A stretch of 64,000 nt of DNA from Datura wrightii. Lineage: Eukaryota > Streptophyta > Magnoliopsida > Solanales > Solanaceae. This document shows, piece by piece, positions 35,962-49,094 of this stretch. Every line of letters begins with the position of its first letter. Within the stretch, counting starts at the first letter, position 1. The notes under the pieces were generated by a model. It saw nothing but the letters and a program-made list of their open reading frames with translations. It ran no database searches and was not told where the DNA came from. The DNA lies in the NCBI GenBank assembly GCA_035772735.1, contig JASDFA010000003.1:158341001-158405000 (forward strand). Direction: 5' to 3'. The translations under genes and the position numbers were made by a program.

Positions 35962-38900
35962 TTAATTATTGTTTGTTGATCTCGTTGTATGCTGGAACAC
36001 CTTGAGGTTCCTCGCCTGCCATATGAAGTAGACTGTAGCAGCCATAGTTAATCTGTAAATCTCTGCTTTGGGGCTCTTGCTAGAAGCATTTATAGTAGCC
36101 CATTCCAGTTCTTCTTCCCATCTTTGCACCTGGCTGTCATATCCTTGCCATCTTAGAATCTTGCACCATACAGTTGAGGAGAAGGGACACGCAAAGAGTA
36201 GGTGGTGAAATATCTTCAATATCAGCATCACAGATTGGATAGCTTTGATTAGTTACCATGCCCCATTTGTATAGTTTATATCTAGTGCATAACTTCCTTT
36301 GAATAACAAGATAGAGCACAAAGATCCACTCGGACATCCAGCATTGTTACAAATCAATTTCCTCCATCGCACCTTGTTGAAGTTTCCTCTGAGTAGGTTA
36401 TACATGTGTTTAATAGAAAATGTTTATTGCTGCAGCAGCGTTCCAGGATCTATACCAGCAGCTATTAAGTATTTCCAGCCTTGATAATCTTGTTAATCAT
36501 CCAAGATGTCTACTTAGCCATAACTTCCATAATTGGTCGCTCCTTTATATAATATATGTGATTCCATTTGGTCCAAAGTGTGTCCTTCTTTGAGCATAAA
36601 TTCCAGTAGTGCTTCAAGATGGCTACTTTATTCCAGATCAAGATATCAGTAATATTGAGGCCCCCATAGACTTAGGTGGGCAAAGTGTTTCCCATGCTAC
36701 TAAAGCCTTCCCAGAGAAGTTCTGCCCCCTGTCCACAAAAAGCTTCTACAAGTTGCCACTATTTTTTAAAGGATCTTCTTTGGTAGAATGAATATCTGAG
36801 ACCAGAAGGATTGAATGGCGACCAGTACACTTTTGAGTAATTGCAATCTCCCAACATAAGAAAGGAATTTGGTAGTCCATGTGGTGATTCTGCCTAGCAT
36901 TTTTTCCATAAGAGGTTGACATTACACAGCCGATAAACGTTGGGAATACAGAGGTACACCTAAGTACCTAAAAGGTAAAGTACCTATGGAGAAACCCAGA
37001 ATTTGGAGTATTTGCTATTGCAGTCCTTCAAACGCACCCCTAAAATATATAGAACTCTTACTCAAATTAGCTATGAGACCAGAGGTTGCTGAGAACCTCT
37101 TGAAGCAGTCAAAGAGTAAGGAGACAGATGTGATATCTTTTTTGCAAAATAGAAATAAATTATCAGAGCAAATTTGATTTGAATAATTCCCAATCTGGCA
37201 CACCTGGGGTGATGTTTGAAGCCCTTACGTATGATAAGGACTTGAGCAACCTATTTAAGTATTCCATAGCAATGACAAACAGAAATGGTGACATGGGATC
37301 CCCTTGTCGAACACCTTTCTTATCCTTAAATAGGGGCAGTGGAGTACCATTAAGAGTGATAGAATATGACACAGTTCATACACAAAACATTATCTAGATG
37401 ATAAACTTCTAAGAAAAATTTAAACCAACAAGTACTTGTTCTAAGAAAGGTCATTCCACCAAATCATAGGCTTTTTGCATGTCAACTTTGAGCATGCATC
37501 TTGGTGATATGCCTTTCATATTATAGCCCTTAACCAACTCATGTGCAAGCAGTATATTTTCTGTCATGACTCTACCAGGAACAAAAGCAGCCTGGTTCTT
37601 ACCAATTACCCAATCCATAACACCTCGCATCCTATTAATTATCATTTTAGAAATGATCTTGTAAACTGTGTTACAACATGATATAGGTCGATATTCTCTG
37701 ATTGTGGAAGGATTCTTCACTTTTGGTATCAAAGTCACTGAAGTACAGTTTATAAGCAGGTGCATAGTATTAGTATCAAAGAACTGTAATACCGCCTTGG
37801 TGATCTAATCCCCCATAATTGGCCAAGCTTCCTTATAGAAATGAGAGTTCATCCTATCACTTCCTGGTGCCTTCGAATCATCAATACCTTCCAAGACTGC
37901 AATAACATCATTTGCATTAAAAGGCCTGATGAGTTCAAGCTGGTGCTTCCTTGTGAGTATATGTCCCATCGCAAATACATTAGATTGAATAGGGGTAGGG
38001 AAGTGCTAGTTGATACAAGGAGATTCTTGTAGAAGGATGTGACTTCTTCCTTAATATCCTCTAGATTATGAACGATATTCTCAGTGTTAGCAATCAGTGA
38101 GTGGATATGATTTTGACTACCTTTGCTCTTCATACTAGTATGGAAGTAGGTTGTATTTGATTCACTAATTTTTAACCATTGAATCCTTGACTTTTTCTTA
38201 TAAATTCTCTCTCGACTTTGCTCCATTCCTCAATTTGTTTACGAATTGCTTGCCCCTCTTGAAACAACAATTGCACCTATACATGATCCCTCATATGAAT
38301 TTGGATGTTTTTTAAGTTATTCCTCAAGTGATCCAACCTTTCAGTGATGCCAACAAATTCCCGACTATGTAACTGTTTCAGTCCCTGTTTAACATGTTTA
38401 AGCCTCATCCAGACAACTTTCAGGTGCTCAGTATTAACAGGAATGTGCCACTGCGTATCTACCACTTTCAAGAAATCAAAATGCTTTGCCATGCAACTAA
38501 AATATTTAAATGGTTTTGGTTCAGACACTGCCCCTCCCCCAAGATCAATGAGCAATGGGGAATGATCAGAAAAATGGGTTTCTATTACCTACACCTGTAT
38601 ATTAGCCATAGTATTTATCCACTCAGCATTGACAATAGCTCGATCAATGATACGCATTACGTGTCCATCAGTCCAAGTAAAATCCCTCCCAAATGATTTC
38701 ATTTCAACCAGATCATTGTTCATAAGGAATTGTCCAAAATTCTTAACTTCAGCTTCTTGTACTTCAGAGCCATTCATTCTATCACTCGTGTATAAAATAG
38801 CATTGAAATTCCCCATGATCACCCAAGGTCCAGTCTGCGTAGCAGCAATATCCCCCAGTTCTCTCCATAATATTCTTCTGTCCACAATATTATGCATGCC

Positions 38901-39226
38901 ATATATAGCAGTAAAGTGAAAGGACATTCTTTGTATTCGACTATTAATTAGGCTATGGATCAGCTGCTCATGATTCACATCTATTTGAACCCTAACAGTA
39001 TTAGGATTCCATACTAACTAGATTCTACCAATATTCTTTTGTGAAGCATTAGAACACCATTCCCAACGGGAAATATTTTAGTGAGAATCGCACCCTCTTT
39101 TTGTTCAAGAACTCGATGCTCAATAATAGCCATAACATCTACTTTATTTATCTTAAAAAACAACTGTATTTCCTTATGCTTGTACACCTTATTCAAGCCC
39201 CTTACATTCCACGTAATAATCTTCAC
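35962..39226 (-). pseudogene. LINE ORF2: endonuclease, reverse transcriptase, zf-RVT
   Basis: The APE-type endonuclease starts with ITWNVRGLNKVYKH (catalytic Asn) and IEHRVLEQ (Glu), then YGMHNIVDRR, GNFNAIL and FTWTDG at 38589-38978. The RT has ISPRCMLKVDMQKAYD (37451-37765) and KGVRQGDPMSPFLFVIAM (about 37300). The C-terminal zf-RVT domain has CPFSSTVWCKILRW at 35962-36231. At least five frame changes separate the pieces, so the ORF is long dead. It belongs with ORF1 on the right and the 3' UTR at 28272-28424. Confidence 0.82.
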
Positions 39227-39414
39227 AAGGAATGAGCAGGGTGATTTCCACGAGCCACATCCTCCTCCTCTTCTCTCCCACTGTTAGAAAAACTAGGACT
39301 CATAGTATCTCCCAGTAGAGTACCCCAAAGAAGATCAAATCCATTTGTGGTGACCACATGGTCCTTATCTCCTACAATCTTCCTATTCTTGTAGGCAGAT
39401 TTCCCCTTGAACAT

Positions 39415-40640
39415 TTATACACCCCACTTCCTCTCTGATTGTTTTACCATCCATGGTCCGATTTTGAGTATCTGACTAGATAGTATCACCCCCAGTATTT
39501 TTAGTTTTTCATACTTGGCAAGGAATTTTTTCTTTGGCCTTTTGTACCTGGTCTTTAGCAACCTGTGTGGCTTTCTTTGGATGGCATGTGTGACCCACCA
39601 TAAGCATGATCGACAATATTCCGGCTTCCAGTCATAGGTGACTAATTGCTCAAATGAATGTCCCATGGATTTATAAAATTTTACTTTACCAGGAAGGTTC
39701 CTAGTAATATCCATCTCAATTAGTAGCCTTACAAAGGAAATCCTCTCCAATCTGGGTGTACACTCATAGAAAATAGAGGTGTTCCCAACGTACTACCTAT
39801 ACGACTTAAGGATTCCACACCCCAGCAACTCAGTGGCAAGTTAGGGATTTTAACCCATAAGGGAATGGTTTTGAGTACCTTCGTGCTGGAATCAATTGCA
39901 AGAAACCAAGCCTTCACAATAACTGGCTTGTTTGTCATCATATGAGGGCCAGTCAGTAGTATCTTATTGCTATCCTCCAATGTAGAAAATCGAACAATGA
40001 AATACCCATCATTGTGATAAAAAAATCTTTGATTTCACAGAGGGTTTACCCATAACAGTGATGAATCTATCCAATGCTCCAATTGATGGGGCATCGCCAA
40101 CCACATACATAATTATAGCATACTTCCATTTCTCAATTCCTTATCAACTTCATCTTTCTGTAATTAGGCAACCTTCTCACCGTCCTGGATTTGCGGTGCA
40201 ATATATGACAATGTCTGGCCTCGTACCGCTAGTTTGTTGGTAAATAAAGAATTCCAACTTTGCTTCGCAGGTAAGTGAATCTTCATCTTTGTCGTATCAC
40301 CCAATGTATTCTGCCTATCTGGAATAGTGGTTACCATACTAATTGGACCTTGACGTATAGGGGTTTTAGCCATTGCAGTAGGACTAGCTGCTGTAGCAGC
40401 AATAGGAGCATCAATCAGAATATTACTCGGGGTTTTAACAACCCCTTTGGTAGTGAGATCCTCAATAGGCAGAGAATTAGTCAGGGTTTTGCTAGTTCCT
40501 TTACTCATCGTCATCACCTGTTTTGGGGATCGGGAGCTTGCAATAGCTAAATCCCCACCCAAATCTTCCAATATCTTGATATTCTGCGTGTGTTTCTTCC
40601 TACCATCCTTGCGCGGTCGTCCTTTTGCCATCTCCAGCAA
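39415..40640 (-). pseudogene. LINE ORF1 (DUF4283 / nucleic-acid-binding Gag-like)
   Basis: It begins with MAKGRPRKDGRKK, typical of plant LINE ORF1, followed by a low-complexity Ser/Thr/Pro stretch. Further on, KTIPLWVKIPNLPLSCWG (39729-39980) is the DUF4283 signature, followed by a knuckle-like YCRSCLWWVTHA near 39600. ORF1 proteins bind the element RNA. Frame breaks lie near 40160 and 39730-39750. Confidence 0.72.
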
Positions 40641-40690
40641 AGGCGTATGTTAGTTCACCCTAACGTGCGCCAAGAGAGGAGAGAGGAAAG

Positions 40691-40900
40691 CACAACTATA
40701 TTGTAATAGATTCGCCCATTTTATTTTGCATATAACCAATCCTACTTATCTTGAATATCTATTTATAATAATTTTAATCCTTAACTGATGTGATGGAGTA
40801 TTGCTAGCAAACAATAGAATTAAAATCCATAGCCATGACAAGCTCATGTTCTTGATGCAACCAATATTAACACTACACATCGGTGATTTCTCAAGTAATA
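40691..40900. other. AT-rich intergenic DNA
   Basis: No ORF or repeat end recognised between the LINE 5' end and the SINE fragments. Confidence 0.5.
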
Positions 40901-40909
40901 ACTAGTAAG

Positions 40910-41027
40910 ACGACAACAACAATGACAAATTTACTGTAATTTCATAAATAGAATTTAACAAGGGTAGTGTGTATACAGATTTACCCTTATCTTGAGAGGC
41001 AAAGAATTATTTTCGATAGACCTTTCT
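40910..41027 (-). repeat. TS/SolS-like SINE 3' fragment
   Basis: On the plus strand it reads CGACAACAACAA ... GGGTAGTGTGTATACAG ... CGATAGACC, the reverse of the 3' body and (TTG)n tail of the tobacco TS SINE group. Degenerate; the 5' tRNA-like part is absent. Confidence 0.55.
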
Positions 41028-41395
41028 CCGCATGCTTGTTTGCACAGTCTAGCAAAAACGCGAATATCTCTTTATTCCGAGGTCGTATTGGCAAACAGTT
41101 TAATGCATTGGAACTAGACTCATAGACCTTCAATTTGATAGGTGCTATGCCCCCTAAATCTTTATAGATTGGAAGAAAAACTATGAGACATCTGATCTAA
41201 ATTTCAGAGAATTTATGAAAGTAATTTGCAATAACTTTTGCCGATTTTTGTTTAACAACTTGCTTGATTTTAAATCTTAACATACGACCATTGAGCAATT
41301 TGAATACTTCATAACATATCATTCTTAGCATATTAAGCACTCTTAGTCTTACCTCAAAAGTACGAGTTAATTGCCTTAACTATACGGGGTGTTAT
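41028..41395. repeat. Chromovirus LTR scrap
   Basis: It contains GCGAATATCTCTTTATTCC and CTAGACTCATAGACC-type wording and ends CGGGGTGTTATA, reminiscent of solanaceous Tekay LTR ends. No opposite end found. Confidence 0.35.
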
Positions 41396-41715
41396 ACGTA
41401 ATGTGTACGCAGACCCTAACCTACCTTGTGATGAGGTAGAGAGATTGTTTCTAATAGCCCCTTGATATAAAAATAACATTATAACAAAGTAGTGTAGGAA
41501 AAGAAATGACAAAAGTGAAGAAGCCACGATAAAATACTAAAGATAGCATGACAGAACATTCTGGAAGAAAAAAAAGGAACAGAATCTATAACCAAATAAT
41601 ACTATAGTCGAAGTACAAGAAATGACAGATCATAGTAACAGAAATCGAAGAACAAAAAACTATAAGAGTAATTAATTCTACGACTATTAGTATGAAAGGA
41701 TAAGCAAGTCTCGCA
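41396..41715 (-). repeat. Second TS/SolS-like SINE fragment
   Basis: GTGTACGCAGACCCTAACCTACC and GAGGTAGAGAGATTGTTTC match the TS-type body; the A-rich part to about 41715 resembles the SINE's 5' section in reverse. It abuts the 3' end of the sulfotransferase pseudogene. Confidence 0.5.
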
Positions 41716-41720
41716 CCTCC

Positions 41721-42699
41721 TTAAATCCCATACGTGAAACCAGCTGCATGAAACTTTTCTCTAGTCAATGCATCAATATGCTCAATAGCTTTAGGAAGGA
41801 GATAATTCTTATGATCCCCAATGACACCTTTTCTGAAGAAAGAAGTGTAAGGAACAGGTAACCAAGTAGTAAAATCCCAGGATTTGTTAATTTCATGGCT
41901 GCTGAGAATGTCAAAGCTGCAACTCTTCACTATCTGTTGCACCAATTTTTCATCATTATCATGAAATTCAAAGGGGACACCCTAGAAACTCAGCCAATCT
42001 CTTCAAATGAGTTTGTGTGTCTGCCATTAGCTCCTCATAAGTTATAACGAAAAAATTCTGAGGTTTCTCCAAACTGGCCCTTTTGAACCCCATAACATGG
42101 TCATAATAAGGACCAAAAGGAAATATCCCCGAGCAAAAGCTCTCCACGGCCTCTTCAAGACGCCACACAGATTGATCTTCTGCAATTTTCATTTTATTTA
42201 CGAAATGCCACATTGATACGAGCATATCCTTGGGGTTTCTTGTTATGTAAACAACTCGGGACACGTCAAGAGTTGTTTTGCCTAAGAGCTGGTACGGAAT
42301 ATGAGTTCCAAAAAGCCTTGAAATGTTAGTACTACTATTTAATATCCACGACGATGATGATGATGATGATGATTTAGAAGTACTTGTCCCCCCAAAGACT
42401 TGAAACTCAAGGAAAGGAACAAGATCATGGGGATTGTAGTTGACTAGTGACTTCTCTTTCGAATAATTCGATCTGCGATAGAGTATGGAAAAGAGTAAAG
42501 GTTTGAGCCATGTAGTGCCAGTTTTAGGGAAGGAAGCCAAAATTACAGCATTTGATAGTGGCTTGAACTCATTAACAACTCGAACAATGTTTGGAACATA
42601 TTCAGGAAACTACCAGAAACCATTTATTTCACTCAGGTAAACATCTCCCCACAACTTCTCTTTTGGTAATGGTAAGGATGACTGCTCATGCTTATCCAT
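41721..42699 (-). pseudogene. Cytosolic sulfotransferase-like gene, disabled
   Basis: Plant cytosolic sulfotransferases move sulfate from PAPS to hydroxyl groups of flavonoids, hormones or glucosinolates; the substrate here cannot be told. ATG at 42699, about 326 codons to TAA at 41721-41723, no intron, normal for the family. Motifs in order: PAPS 5'-phosphosulfate loop FPKTGTTW; catalytic His in LFGTHIPYQLL; 3'-phosphate site YITRNPKDMLVSMWHF; FGPYYDHVMGF; C-terminal FRKGVIGDHKNYL, where the usual Trp of GDWKN is His. A run of Ser is coded by a GAT/ATC microsatellite (42351-42373). Two lesions: TAG at 42610-42612 (codon 30, expected Gln) and an extra C near 41975-41978 that shifts the frame for the last 80 residues. 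It is the only host-type gene recognised here. Confidence 0.88.
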
Positions 42700-42859
42700 A
42701 AACAAAAACTACTGTGTATACTAAGGAAATTAAAAGACAAGTAGTTGCAATGACAAGGCTTTGTAATATATATACACATCCTACAGTGTAATAATTTTTC
42801 TCCTGGTCATCTTAAATTTAAGGAGTGTAAATTATTGAACGTCGGCCGCAGATGTCGTT

Positions 42860-43740
42860 ATCTTTGGAAATTCTCTCACATGGACAATCGGGTTTTCTTG
42901 TCATATCTTGTTAGAACTCGTTGTGGGTATTGTGGACTGAGTCATGGCAGTAGCTACCGTGAGGGTGGTACTGAGTTTAGAAGCCTCTCAAACACTTGTT
43001 ATGCATTTCAACCTAAACAGTGGTGGATCATGAGGAAAAAGTTGACAACAACATCATTTGAAATATTGGAGTAGGAAAGGTATCTTTCTGGTATGATAAC
43101 TGGTCAGGATTAGGACCCTTATACCCTATGCCAGTCAGAGCTCTTCACAATCAAAATTAAGATCAAAGACTCATGGAACTAGAATATGTTACAATCTCAA
43201 CCTGATGAGGGACGTAGCAAGCAAAAAATCATTAACTTCCATATTAAGATTGATAGAGATAAGGACACCTGTATTCCTTCTAATATTGGAGAATTCACAG
43301 TCAACTCATCTTGGGATACTTTCCGACAGAGGAAGAACATGAACAGATTCACTAACAATATTTGGCACAAGGAAAAGTTTCATTTAAAATTTCCTTTAAT
43401 TTCTAGCTATAAACTGAAAAAAGAGTAGCCAAAATTGGTACTGAGGTCAATTAAATTTGTCACTGTTGCAACAACAACCATCAGAGCTCTATCATTAAAG
43501 ATATTGATCATCTGTTCCGCTTAGGAGATCAAGCAAAAACAATCTGGAGATATTTTGCAGGCCCTCTCAGAATACTCTACATTATCAATAATCTCATAAT
43601 GCTCTTCCTTAGTGGAACTACAGGAAACACAACCCAATTTTCAAGTTTATCACTAATATTCTCCCTCTTATCATTTGTTTGGAACCATGAAAGTCAAAAT
43701 GTAGCAATAAATTTGAAAACATAAGACCCTCATTTTTTAG
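42860..43740 (+). pseudogene. LINE ORF2 C-terminal fragment
   Basis: A segment reading SFWYDNW (about 43090), then FTVNSSWDTFRQRKNMN...IWHKEKFHLKFP (43280-43390), then a zf-RVT-like CHCC...HLFRLGDQAKTIWRYFAGPL (about 43460-43570) is the usual tail of plant LINE ORF2. Broken by stops and frame changes. Opposite in strand to the two larger LINEs. Confidence 0.65.
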
Positions 43741-46475
43741 AGGGGAGGTCTTTCAATAAATTAAAAGTGAAGATGTTTAAAAATTGATGAATCTTTTTCT
43801 TAGCTCAAAGTCTCAGTGTTTGATTTTGTAAAAAGTTAACCTAAGTAACATTAACTAGTAAAAGAATTCTAAACATAAAGTGACATTAATTGCTTAATCT
43901 TAAACTAGCAAACTTATTCACCACATCTATATTAAAATCATTATACTCTCGTTATATTATATTTTAATTTTCTCATATTGTCTTATTAAATTAAATACTA
44001 ATAAAGTGTAGGTATGCTTAGAAATATAAAATAAATAATAATTTTATATTTTTTTAAAAATATTTTAATAGATTGTATATTAAGATATTTATTTGTAATA
44101 TGACCAAGTACAATATCTTCAGAATTATAAAATATATTTATAAGCAGTATGTATTTATATCATTACGTGCTACTTCAAATTAACAAGAAATAATAATCAT
44201 AAATTTCTTTGCAATAATTTACCTAAGTACACCTCACCTACGAATTTGAATATTTGTATTGCAAAATGGTGTCTTTTTAATCTTTAAAAATTTTCTTTAA
44301 GTGATTATTTAAGAAAATAATTATATTTCAATTTAAAAAATGTATTTGATGATAGGATTTTTGAAATTTAAGAAAAAATTGAACGATATCCTAATATCAT
44401 AATTTATCATAAATAAATATTCAATTCAGAAAATATAAAATTAATAGAGTAAATATTCTATTATTATTGATCTCCTCTTCTCTTTTCCGTTTCTATGAAA
44501 AAAATTATAGAGTTGTAATGGAGACTCTAATTTTGATCAAAATAAATAAATAATTAATATTATTAAAATGACATAAGTAATATAAAAAATTATCTATACA
44601 CAGAGATCTAAGATCCATTTCTAACACGTATGAATTCCCTCAATTTCTGGGATCTATATATGTACTGACGTGTTAAGAAAAAATCAACATCTCCATATGA
44701 CACAAAATAATTAGCTAAAATTTTGAATTTTAAATTTATATGGTTAATAACAGATTGACAGAAAATTTGCGATCTTATGGCTCTCGTGTACAATAAAAAT
44801 AGATTTATATTCCAAAACAAATAGAAAAAAGTAAAGATCAAATCTAAAAGATTCGTGATTAATTTGAGATTGAAATTATAGAATGCAGCATCCTTTCAAT
44901 TAGTAAAACAACTATTGTCCTCTTCCTCAGCAATAAAACGTTTTGACTGTACCAATTGTTGTCGTTGTATTCATTCAATGATCTTTACTTCCATCAACCT
45001 TGAATGACCTGACTTTTCCTTTTATTTTTTTTATTTTTTTGTCCTCTTTATCACATGATGTTATAACCAATAGGCAATACATTAACATAAAACACTGCAA
45101 AAGGAACAAAAAAAAAAAGATCGAATGAGAAGAAAGTAAAAATTAAAATTTTAAAAGTTTTTCTTTATAATTTTAATTTTATAAATTGAATAAATTGTGA
45201 TACATTATTCTTTTCAGTTAGCTCTAACATATTTTCATATTATCAGTTTGACCAAAAAATGTGTTTTGAAAGAAAAAAATGATATTAAGATTACATTGAT
45301 ACATCCCCTTTTCTTTTCTTTATACTCCTTCTATTTATCTTTTTTTTTCCCATTTCTATTTCCCTGCACAATTATTTTACAAACTTGTATAAGGACAAAG
45401 CACAACATCAAAACTAAGAAGTAGCATAGTAAACCTGCAAACAGAAGTAGGCAATATGAAAATAGAATGTTTTCAAAAATATCTAGCATTACTTATAAAC
45501 TTTTTATTCTCAGAATGTTGATGGCACCAAAAAGATGGTATATTCTACTATGTAGAAATAGAAATTGTCACAATTGAATGAACAAATACATAAATGGTCA
45601 AATAAATTGCTCAAGGAATAGAAGATTAGAAAAGCTAGCAAAAGAAACTTTACCATAGGAGAGAAATCGTTGAAAGAACTTAACCTGACAAATCTAAATT
45701 TGATATATATTATTTTTAACTATACCTCTTCGAATTCTTCCGTGTAATATTAAAAAGAAAAAATTTGATTCATGTACTCATTTAAGAAAAATTATTTAAT
45801 TTCAATAAACAGTTTCAAATTCTTCCGTTCTACCAAAAAAAAATTAAATGCAAATAACAAAAACTGAAGTAAATATTTATTAGTAGAATGTGTGTGTAAT
45901 TAAATAAATGAATTAATAAAATAATTTTAAAAAGAAGACAATTAATCCAAAAAATCAGAAAAAAATAGGAAGGGACGTTTTAAAAGCATATCACATCAGC
46001 ATATGCCTCTGACCTCCTTTTATATATATATATATATATATGTATGTATTTTTTTCATGACAATTTCAGTAAAGAGTTCTAAGCCTAAAGCGAACTCTAA
46101 ACCTAAATAATAAAGGACACAACGTAAGTAACATTAAGTGGTAATAAACAAATATAAATCTAAATTACACTTTTTAAGAGTTAAGATTTTTTGATGAATA
46201 AAGTTAGTTTAATAAAGAAAGAATTGTAATAATTTAAAAAAAATGAAAATAATTACAATTTTATGATAATTAGGGTAAATAATTATTAATTTTAACTCAT
46301 ATTTTAGTTATTATTTTTTTAACCAAGTTCTTTTTCTATTAATTTTTAATTTTTTTCTTTCTCGTTCCTCTTTGTTCCTTCTAATTTTGGTTACTTTTTT
46401 TTTTCTAGCTATTTCTTCTTGTTTTTTCTTCTACTTCGTCCTTTCTTTTTTTCTTTTTTCTATTGGCTTTTAACT
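43741..46475. other. AT-rich intergenic DNA
   Basis: 2.7 kb with no credible gene. It holds a (TA)n microsatellite at 46021-46041. The short ORFs here lack recognisable domains. Confidence 0.6.
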
Positions 46476-46830
46476 TGTTTGGTAAAATTTTTGAGAGACT
46501 AAAAATGTTTATTTTTCTTAAGAAACACTTATTTTTAAAAAAAATGAGGTGTTTGATCAAACTTTTGAGAAAAAATATGTGTTTTTAGGAAATAGCAGAA
46601 GCTATTTTTCATAAGCTAAAAAAAGTAGCTTCTCTCCAAAAGCACTTATTTGAAAAACACTTTTGTGAAAAATACACTTAGAAGCACTTTTAAAAAGTTT
46701 GGCCAAATACTAATTGTTGCTCAAAAATATTTTTCAAATTTATTGGCCAGATACAAACTGTTTCTCCCAAAAAGTACTTTTAGAAAAAGTACTTTTCAAA
46801 ATAAGTTTATTTGAGAAACTTGGCCAAACA
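46476..46830. mobile_element. hAT-like MITE
   Basis: Ends TGTTTGG ... CCAAACA form a short inverted repeat around a palindrome-rich body with AGCACTT/AAGTGCT-type words. An 8-bp target duplication was not found. Confidence 0.45.
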
Positions 46831-46835
46831 GACTA

Positions 46836-47402
46836 CAGTCAAACCTCTCTATAGTGACAGCGTTTGTCTGAAATTTTTACGGCTGCTATAGTGAGGTGCA
46901 GTTATATATGTATATTAATATTTGACGCTTAGATCTCATTTACCTGTTATAAATAAAAGTACGCAAATATCTGGTTTAATGATTTTGTGTACTAAGAAGA
47001 ATAAAATAGAAAGTGTGTGAATGTAAAAAAATCAAAGTCTTTCCTCATGAAATTACGACCATAACTGGTGGATAGTATTTTAATATAATGTTTTCACTTT
47101 AGATATTCGTACTTGAAATTTACTATGCGCATGATACTAATGATGATTATCACAAATATTTTAATATTTATTTACACATAATATATTTTTTATAGAATAT
47201 TATTGCACAATATTTGAGAATGACTATTATAAAGGGGTAATTTTACAAAGAGTGCACCACCATAATAAACACTACTGCTGTTATAGGTAGAATGCTATTA
47301 TAGAGAAGTAAAATATAACATGAAAATTCGATTCTGTAGAAAATTAGGTCGTTTTAGTGAAATGCTATTGTAACGAATTATTGTTATAGAAAGGTTTGAC
47401 TA
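46836..47402. mobile_element. Emigrant/pogo-like MITE (567 bp)
   Basis: The start CAGTCAAACCTCTCTATA mirrors the end TATAGAAAGGTTTGACT; TA lies on both sides (46834-46835 and 47403-47404), as for Tc1/mariner-type insertions. No ORF. Confidence 0.6.
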
Positions 47403-48557
47403 TATTTCTATTGCTTCTCTTTTCCTTTCTTTCCGCTTCTTCTTCTTCTGCCTTATTTTTCCTCGTGTCACTTTTTTTTCTTTCATGATTTTTATATTTA
47501 GATTTTGTAGATATTAAGTGTAAATTTGATATTTTTTTATTATAAATTTAAACATTAATTATTAGGTGAATTAAATTGAAAATTTTAAAATTTTATTGCT
47601 GGAATTCTTAAAACATTGAAAACTCATAAATGAGTTTTGAATTTGTAGAAAATTTTAACAAATTGATATTAGTTGATGGTGTCATTTCGAAGTTGGGTTA
47701 AAATTTGATAAAGAATTAAGTGTTGCTTCTTTAATTTTTTGGTCCTTTTAGTTTGTTAATTTGAAATAGCATTGCATAAAAAAGTATAAACTAGTTATTC
47801 ATGGTGAATTGGTCAATAATATATCAATTTTGTATAAGTTTGTATAATTTTATATAATCATGTAAAAGTGTGTATAATACTTTTTAAACACTAATATATA
47901 TTTTTGTACATTTTTTATATAAAGTTAATATATTATCTACAGTAAATATATAATGTTGTATAATATTATATAACGTTGTATAACGTTCTATAAAGTGATT
48001 TTTTTTGCTATGCTAATGTAAATTTAAAATATTGCTATGTAAATGTAATATTTTATATTGGAATGTATATTTTCGAAAATATCCCAAAAAAAATTATAAT
48101 TGATTTTAAAGTCTTAAATGTTAAGACTTTTAATATAGTTCAAATAAGGAAAGATTTAGGAAGTAAAATTTTAATCAATTTAAAGTATTAAGAGTTCTTA
48201 CATTTTATAAATAAGTAAAAATTTAATAGTTATAACTTTAATTAATTTCAAAGTTCTAATATTATGATAATAATTAAATAACAAAGAGAATCTCTTTAAT
48301 TTAGTCTGGCGTAAAATTTGAGAGATTTTAAGTTGAATATTTCTTCGTCATTAGTTCAAAGTTCTCGCATTTGAATTATGAGAATGGAGAAGTCTCCGAT
48401 AGGGAACACTTTCCTTTTAAATAAATCCTACACGACGTGTATTTAAATTACTCAAGTCAGTAAATTTTGAATATTAGATGATTATACCAGCAAAAAGTAT
48501 GCGTTTTCTAAAAGATTTAGATATGTGAATGTTAGTATTATATTACTATAAATTATT
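47403..48557. other. AT-rich intergenic DNA
   Basis: No ORF or repeat ends recognised. It is T/A-rich with repeated GTATAATGTTGTATAA-like words near 47820-48000. Confidence 0.55.
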
Positions 48558-48730
48558 GGCAGAATACATATAATGCCCTTAAACTTGTCCGCTGCTGGCA
48601 AGTATGCCCTCAAACTTTGGGTGTGCACAAGTAGGAACTTTAACTTGTAAAAAATTGAACAAGTAAATACAACTTTCCGGCAGGCTACGCGCGTGAAAAA
48701 CAGACGCTCATGCGTAGATCCTACATGAAT
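48558..48730 (+). repeat. MULE left terminal inverted repeat
   Basis: Its reverse complement matches 53925-54095 with scattered mismatches. The GC-rich inner end (GGCAGGCTACGCGCGTG) is the least conserved part. Confidence 0.85.
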
Positions 48731-49094
48731 TAGTGATCCACTCAAAGGTTGCCAACTAATTTACACATAGATTTAATATTTAAAAAAAAACAAAATAGAT
48801 TTAAGGGTAGTAATCGACCAACTCTTCATTTCCAGAAGGTAATTTACTAGCTAAAACCCTAATCTCTTATTTTGATTCTTCCCTCAAAATCAATTGTTCA
48901 GATTCTTCGAATTTGAGGAAATATTGTTCAAGATTGTTGTTGAAGTTGAATATCCTTAAATGTCTACCCACTTTTCTCCCTCAATTTAGCCTAGGTAAGT
49001 ATATTCTTTTGCTTTTTTTATATTAGGTTTTAAATATGTTAAAGGGAAAGTAATTTTGACAGAATTTTGCTCTGTTTTTCACATATTTGGCGAT

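Larger units (their letters stand above)
28272..40690 (-). mobile_element. LINE (non-LTR retrotransposon), split by an Athila-like element
   Basis: On the minus strand ORF1 starts near 40640, ORF2 (endonuclease, RT, zf-RVT) runs to about 35960, and the 3' UTR continues at 28424 after removal of the 28425-35869 insertion, ending in AATAAAATC and an A run (T run at 28272-28280 on plus). The 5' end is near 40690 but no target duplication was found. Many frameshifts: dead. Confidence 0.8.

Noticed and set aside
46021..46041. TA run as a regulatory TATA region
   Set aside because: Simple microsatellite with no gene beside it.
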